A stretch of DNA of 25,321 bases, from assembly GCA_034926785.1 (NCBI GenBank), contig JAYFQU010000008.1:1-25321 (forward strand). Reading direction: 5' to 3'. The notes under the pieces are model-generated. The model was given only the letters and a program-made list of their open reading frames with translations. It made no database searches and was not told the DNA's origin. Shown here piece by piece: positions 23,652-25,321 of this stretch. Source of the DNA: UBA7703 sp034926785 (GTDB lineage: Bacteria > Bacillota > Clostridia > Christensenellales > CAG-138). Positions within the stretch are counted from its first letter, which is position 1. Each line of letters starts with the position of its first letter. A program made the translations under genes and the position numbers.

Positions 23652-23995
23652 TTGGATACCCCTTCTTCTCCTACTGCCAATAGTTTGTCAATCACTGCTT
23701 CCGCAGTCTCCCATTCCTTTTTTCGCAGTCGATAGGATTCCTTCCCCAGATCGGTGATGGAGTAGTATCTGCGCCGCGCGCCGGTCGTTTCGTCCCCCCA
23801 GTACGAAACGATACAGCCCGCGTCCTCAAGTCGCCGAAACGCCGTATACAGCGTCGCTTCCTTGAGCTCAAACCGTCCCCCCGTCAGGTTTAAGATTGCC
23901 TTGTTGACCATGTAGCCATAGCCATCACCCTTCATCAACTGCGCCAGGATGATTGTTTCCGTGTTCCCACGAATCAGTTCCGATGCAACGGACAT
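23648..23995 (-). CDS. PadR family transcriptional regulator
   Basis: A 115-residue winged-helix repressor. The N-terminal helix ELIRGNTETIILAQLM is followed by GYGYMVNKAILN (the H2 region), the recognition helix LKEATLYTAFRRLEDAGCIV and the wing with RRRYYSITDLGK. A C-terminal dimerisation helix KKEWETAEAVIDKLL follows. The start at 23995 has GAGGAGG 7 bp ahead. It is first in a unit with the HAAS and DUF4097 proteins and very probably regulates its own promoter, since a palindrome covers the -10 box. Confidence 0.93.
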   Translation of the reverse strand: MSVASELIRGNTETIILAQLMKGDGYGYMVNKAILNLTGGRFELKEATLYTAFRRLEDAGCIVSYWGDETTGARRRYYSITDLGKESYRLRKKEWETAEAVIDKLLAVGEEGVSK

Positions 23996-24017
23996 GGCGC
24001 ACCTCCTCTCCGTTTGC

Positions 24018-24052
24018 AGGTATATCTTAACGCTATATACCTCACCTGTCAA
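24018..24052 (-). promoter_or_regulatory. padR promoter with overlapping palindromic operator
   Basis: On the minus strand: TTGACA (24052-24047), 17 bp, TAAGAT (24029-24024). A palindrome AGGTATAT-N9-ATATACCT (24018-24042) covers the -10 and half of the spacer. A PadR dimer bound there would block transcription (inference). Confidence 0.7.
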
Positions 24053-24125
24053 GGTATTTCGCGAAAATATTTACTGTTTTTTGATAAGATACTTCCTGCC
24101 AGTAAAAATGTTGCCGCATGCATGC

Positions 24126-24149
24126 AAAAAACCGCCGGATATCCGGCGG
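24126..24149 (-). terminator. Terminator of the YedF-DUF3343 unit
   Basis: CCGCCGGAT and its complement form a perfect palindrome (24132-24149), followed on the minus strand by six T residues. It lies 38 bp after the DUF3343 stop. Confidence 0.85.
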
Positions 24150-24186
24150 AATTCTTTGTTTCTTCTATGGGTGTTGATCGAACCTT

Positions 24187-24453
24187 TTACAGCGGCGCCT
24201 GCGCGCAGCGCGTGTCCTTCCCATCCTGTTCCACGCGGTAGAGGCGATAGAGCCCAGGGTCGATCGCGGAGGATCGCATCATAGTCTTGGCCTGTTCCAT
24301 CTGGCTATCCTCGATCCGAATAGACATGCCGCAGCTGGCGGTGATGCTCCGAAGCGTCGGCATCATCACCGCGCCGCAGCCCGACAACAGGCGCTGCGCG
24401 GAGATCGCCGCATGCGGCGAATCAAACGCAAAGAGCCAATATGCGCTCTTCAT
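24187..24453 (-). CDS. DUF3343 protein, putative Se/S carrier-like
   Basis: An 88-residue cytoplasmic protein. The typical DUF3343 layout is visible: WLFAFDSPHAAISAQRLL (6-23), a Cys in SGCGAVMMPTLRSITA (24-39), then SCGMSIRI (40-47) with the conserved Cys41. The family regularly adjoins YedF and selenium-utilisation genes in anaerobes and is suggested to carry sulfur or selenium on a cysteine; this is not proven. Its start overlaps the yedF stop by one base (TGATG), so the two are coupled. Confidence 0.85.
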   Translation of the reverse strand: MKSAYWLFAFDSPHAAISAQRLLSGCGAVMMPTLRSITASCGMSIRIEDSQMEQAKTMMRSSAIDPGLYRLYRVEQDGKDTRCAQAPL

Positions 24454-25040
24454 CAGAGCGTAATCACCTTGTCCGCACGCTGCATCGCGCCGAGAATATC
24501 ATACATATTGCTCACAGTGCCAACCTTGAGCCGATCCGCAATTCCGTAAAAATTCAGGCAAGTCCCACAGACAAGCACAAGGCTGCCCTTCTCAATCAGC
24601 GTCATCAGGCTGTCAATCACCTGCTGTTCCTCGCCCGCGGGCAGTTTAACCCCGTCATTCATAAAGAGAACATGCGCGGGAACGCTGTCACCCTGCGCCA
24701 GTGTATACAGCGCCATCTTCATCAAATTATAGCCAAGCGTCGGATCACCCGCGCCGATAACGTCCTTGCCAATGAACACCGCATATCCGTTCCCCGTCGC
24801 CGGGCAGTCAATCACGGGCGATTCCACGGGTTTTGATTCTCCCCAGAGGCGAACGAAGAACCCGCTTTCCGATTCGCCGGAGGAAACTTGCACCCCTGCT
24901 GAGTTACCCAGGCGCGTCAGATTTTCAATTGCGGTACGGTTATCCACCAGGATGGTCAGATCCCGGCAACCGCCATCCAGTTCTTTTTTTGCCAAAATCA
25001 CCGGCATTGGGCAAGCCTTACCCCTTGCGTCAATCTGCAT
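24453..25040 (-). CDS. yedF: YedF: sulfurtransferase-like selenium metabolism protein
   Basis: A 195-residue two-domain protein. Residues 1-70 are a TusA/SirA-like domain with the catalytic motif CPMP (10-13, in DARGKACPMPVILAKKEL). Residues ~85-195 are a DsrE-like domain with YAVFIGKDVIGAG (86-98), AHVLFMNDGVKL (122-133), and VCGTCLNFYG (157-166) with Cys158 and Cys161. The family is linked to selenium donation in bacteria that make selenoproteins or selenium cofactors. selD, selA and other selenium genes are not within this window. AAGGAAG lies 9 bp ahead of the ATG. Confidence 0.93.
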   Translation of the reverse strand: MQIDARGKACPMPVILAKKELDGGCRDLTILVDNRTAIENLTRLGNSAGVQVSSGESESGFFVRLWGESKPVESPVIDCPATGNGYAVFIGKDVIGAGDPTLGYNLMKMALYTLAQGDSVPAHVLFMNDGVKLPAGEEQQVIDSLMTLIEKGSLVLVCGTCLNFYGIADRLKVGTVSNMYDILGAMQRADKVITL

Positions 25041-25088
25041 CTGTGTGCTTCCTTTCCGGGCCCCGCCTCTCGTGCGGTCTCTTTCATT

Positions 25089-25097
25089 ATTCTATCA
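25089..25097 (-). promoter_or_regulatory. Extended -10 promoter of yedF
   Basis: The minus strand reads TGATAGAAT, identical to the box ahead of the VOC gene, about 50 bp before the start. The -35 is poor. Confidence 0.4.
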
Positions 25098-25152
25098 AAA
25101 GATAACGAATTTGGATAGGGGGATTCCCCGGAAATTTGTGGTTTTTGCGCGG

Positions 25153-25180
25153 AAAAGCGCCCCCGGAACACCGGGAGCGC
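25153..25180 (-). terminator. Terminator hairpin behind the type I copy D
   Basis: On the minus strand GCGCTCCCGG and CCGGGGGCGC form a stem (one mismatch) with loop TGTT, followed by TTTT. It terminates leftward transcription from a gene beyond the right edge. The type I repeat ends 3 bp before it, as at loci A and B. Confidence 0.75.
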
Positions 25181-25182
25181 CC

Positions 25183-25321
25183 AGAGCATCAACAAACCCA
25201 GTAGGGGGTTTGGGGGATTTCGAAAATCCCCCATGTTCCTTCAAATTTGGCGATTCATTCGCCGAATTTGTGAAAAAATGGCGCGATTCGCGTCATTTTA
25301 ACCCAAAGTAAAACCCATCGG
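25183..25321 (-). repeat. Type I dispersed repeat, copy D (cut by window edge)
   Basis: The reverse complement of 25183-25320 is identical to 1-138. The window ends one base into the leading CCCATCG hairpin, at practically the same element position at which it begins on the left. It lies in minus orientation, followed by its own locus-specific terminator hairpin. Confidence 0.95.

Noticed and set aside
24453..24455. The TGA between yedF and the DUF3343 gene as a selenocysteine codon
   Set aside because: It overlaps the ATG of the next gene, both proteins are full length, and no SECIS-like hairpin directly follows.
1..25321. The repeats as CRISPR or as a classical insertion sequence
   Set aside because: Copies are widely spaced, long and without spacers, and no transposase or cas gene is present in the window.

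Overview
The window looks like one contig of an anaerobic, Gram-positive, Clostridia-type bacterium, probably an uncultured gut lineage. The grounds are: strong GGAGG-type ribosome binding sites; lipoprotein signal peptides with low-complexity Ala/Thr/Glu/Pro linkers; extended -10 promoters; a complete Opp peptide importer; iron-sulfur proteins typical of anaerobes (a DUF362/ferredoxin protein and an L-cysteine desulfidase); and a YedF-DUF3343 pair. There is no rRNA, tRNA, phage, plasmid or CRISPR signal, so finer taxonomy is inference.

Layout. Positions 1-384 hold two different dispersed repeats (type I, then type II), each followed by a terminator hairpin. A VOC-family gene (383-883, -) follows. 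An opp locus on the minus strand runs oppB-oppC-oppD-oppF (7146 down to 3167), and then oppA from its own promoter (3018 to 1267). Next come a GNAT acetyltransferase and an alpha/alpha-toroid protein (+), a flavodoxin-like protein and an EamA transporter (-), and a DUF362 ferredoxin protein and a lipoprotein (+). A minus-strand group follows: DUF3887 lipoprotein, a 202-residue protein, and L-cysteine desulfidase. Then come an E2-like acyltransferase homologue, a homocysteine S-methyltransferase-like gene and an AEC transporter (+). The right third is all minus strand: DUF819 membrane protein with galactokinase; a PadR-HAAS-DUF4097 module; and YedF-DUF3343.

Two things stand out. First, OppA appears circularly permuted: the last ~70 residues of an ordinary OppA lie just behind the signal peptide, and the protein stops where that segment would normally begin. 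Second, non-coding elements of two kinds (type I ~170 bp, five copies; type II ~195 bp, two copies) sit directly behind the terminator hairpin of the upstream gene. Where the upstream gene is visible, they always have its orientation. At three places the locus-specific hairpin is repeated directly on both sides of the element, and the second hairpin usually carries the T-tract. This looks like insertion into intrinsic terminators with duplication of the hairpin. The window begins and ends in inverted, identical type I copies, which suggests that the assembly broke at this multicopy repeat.

Most start sites were chosen from visible Shine-Dalgarno sequences. All functions are inferred by recognising families from sequence alone, without database searches.
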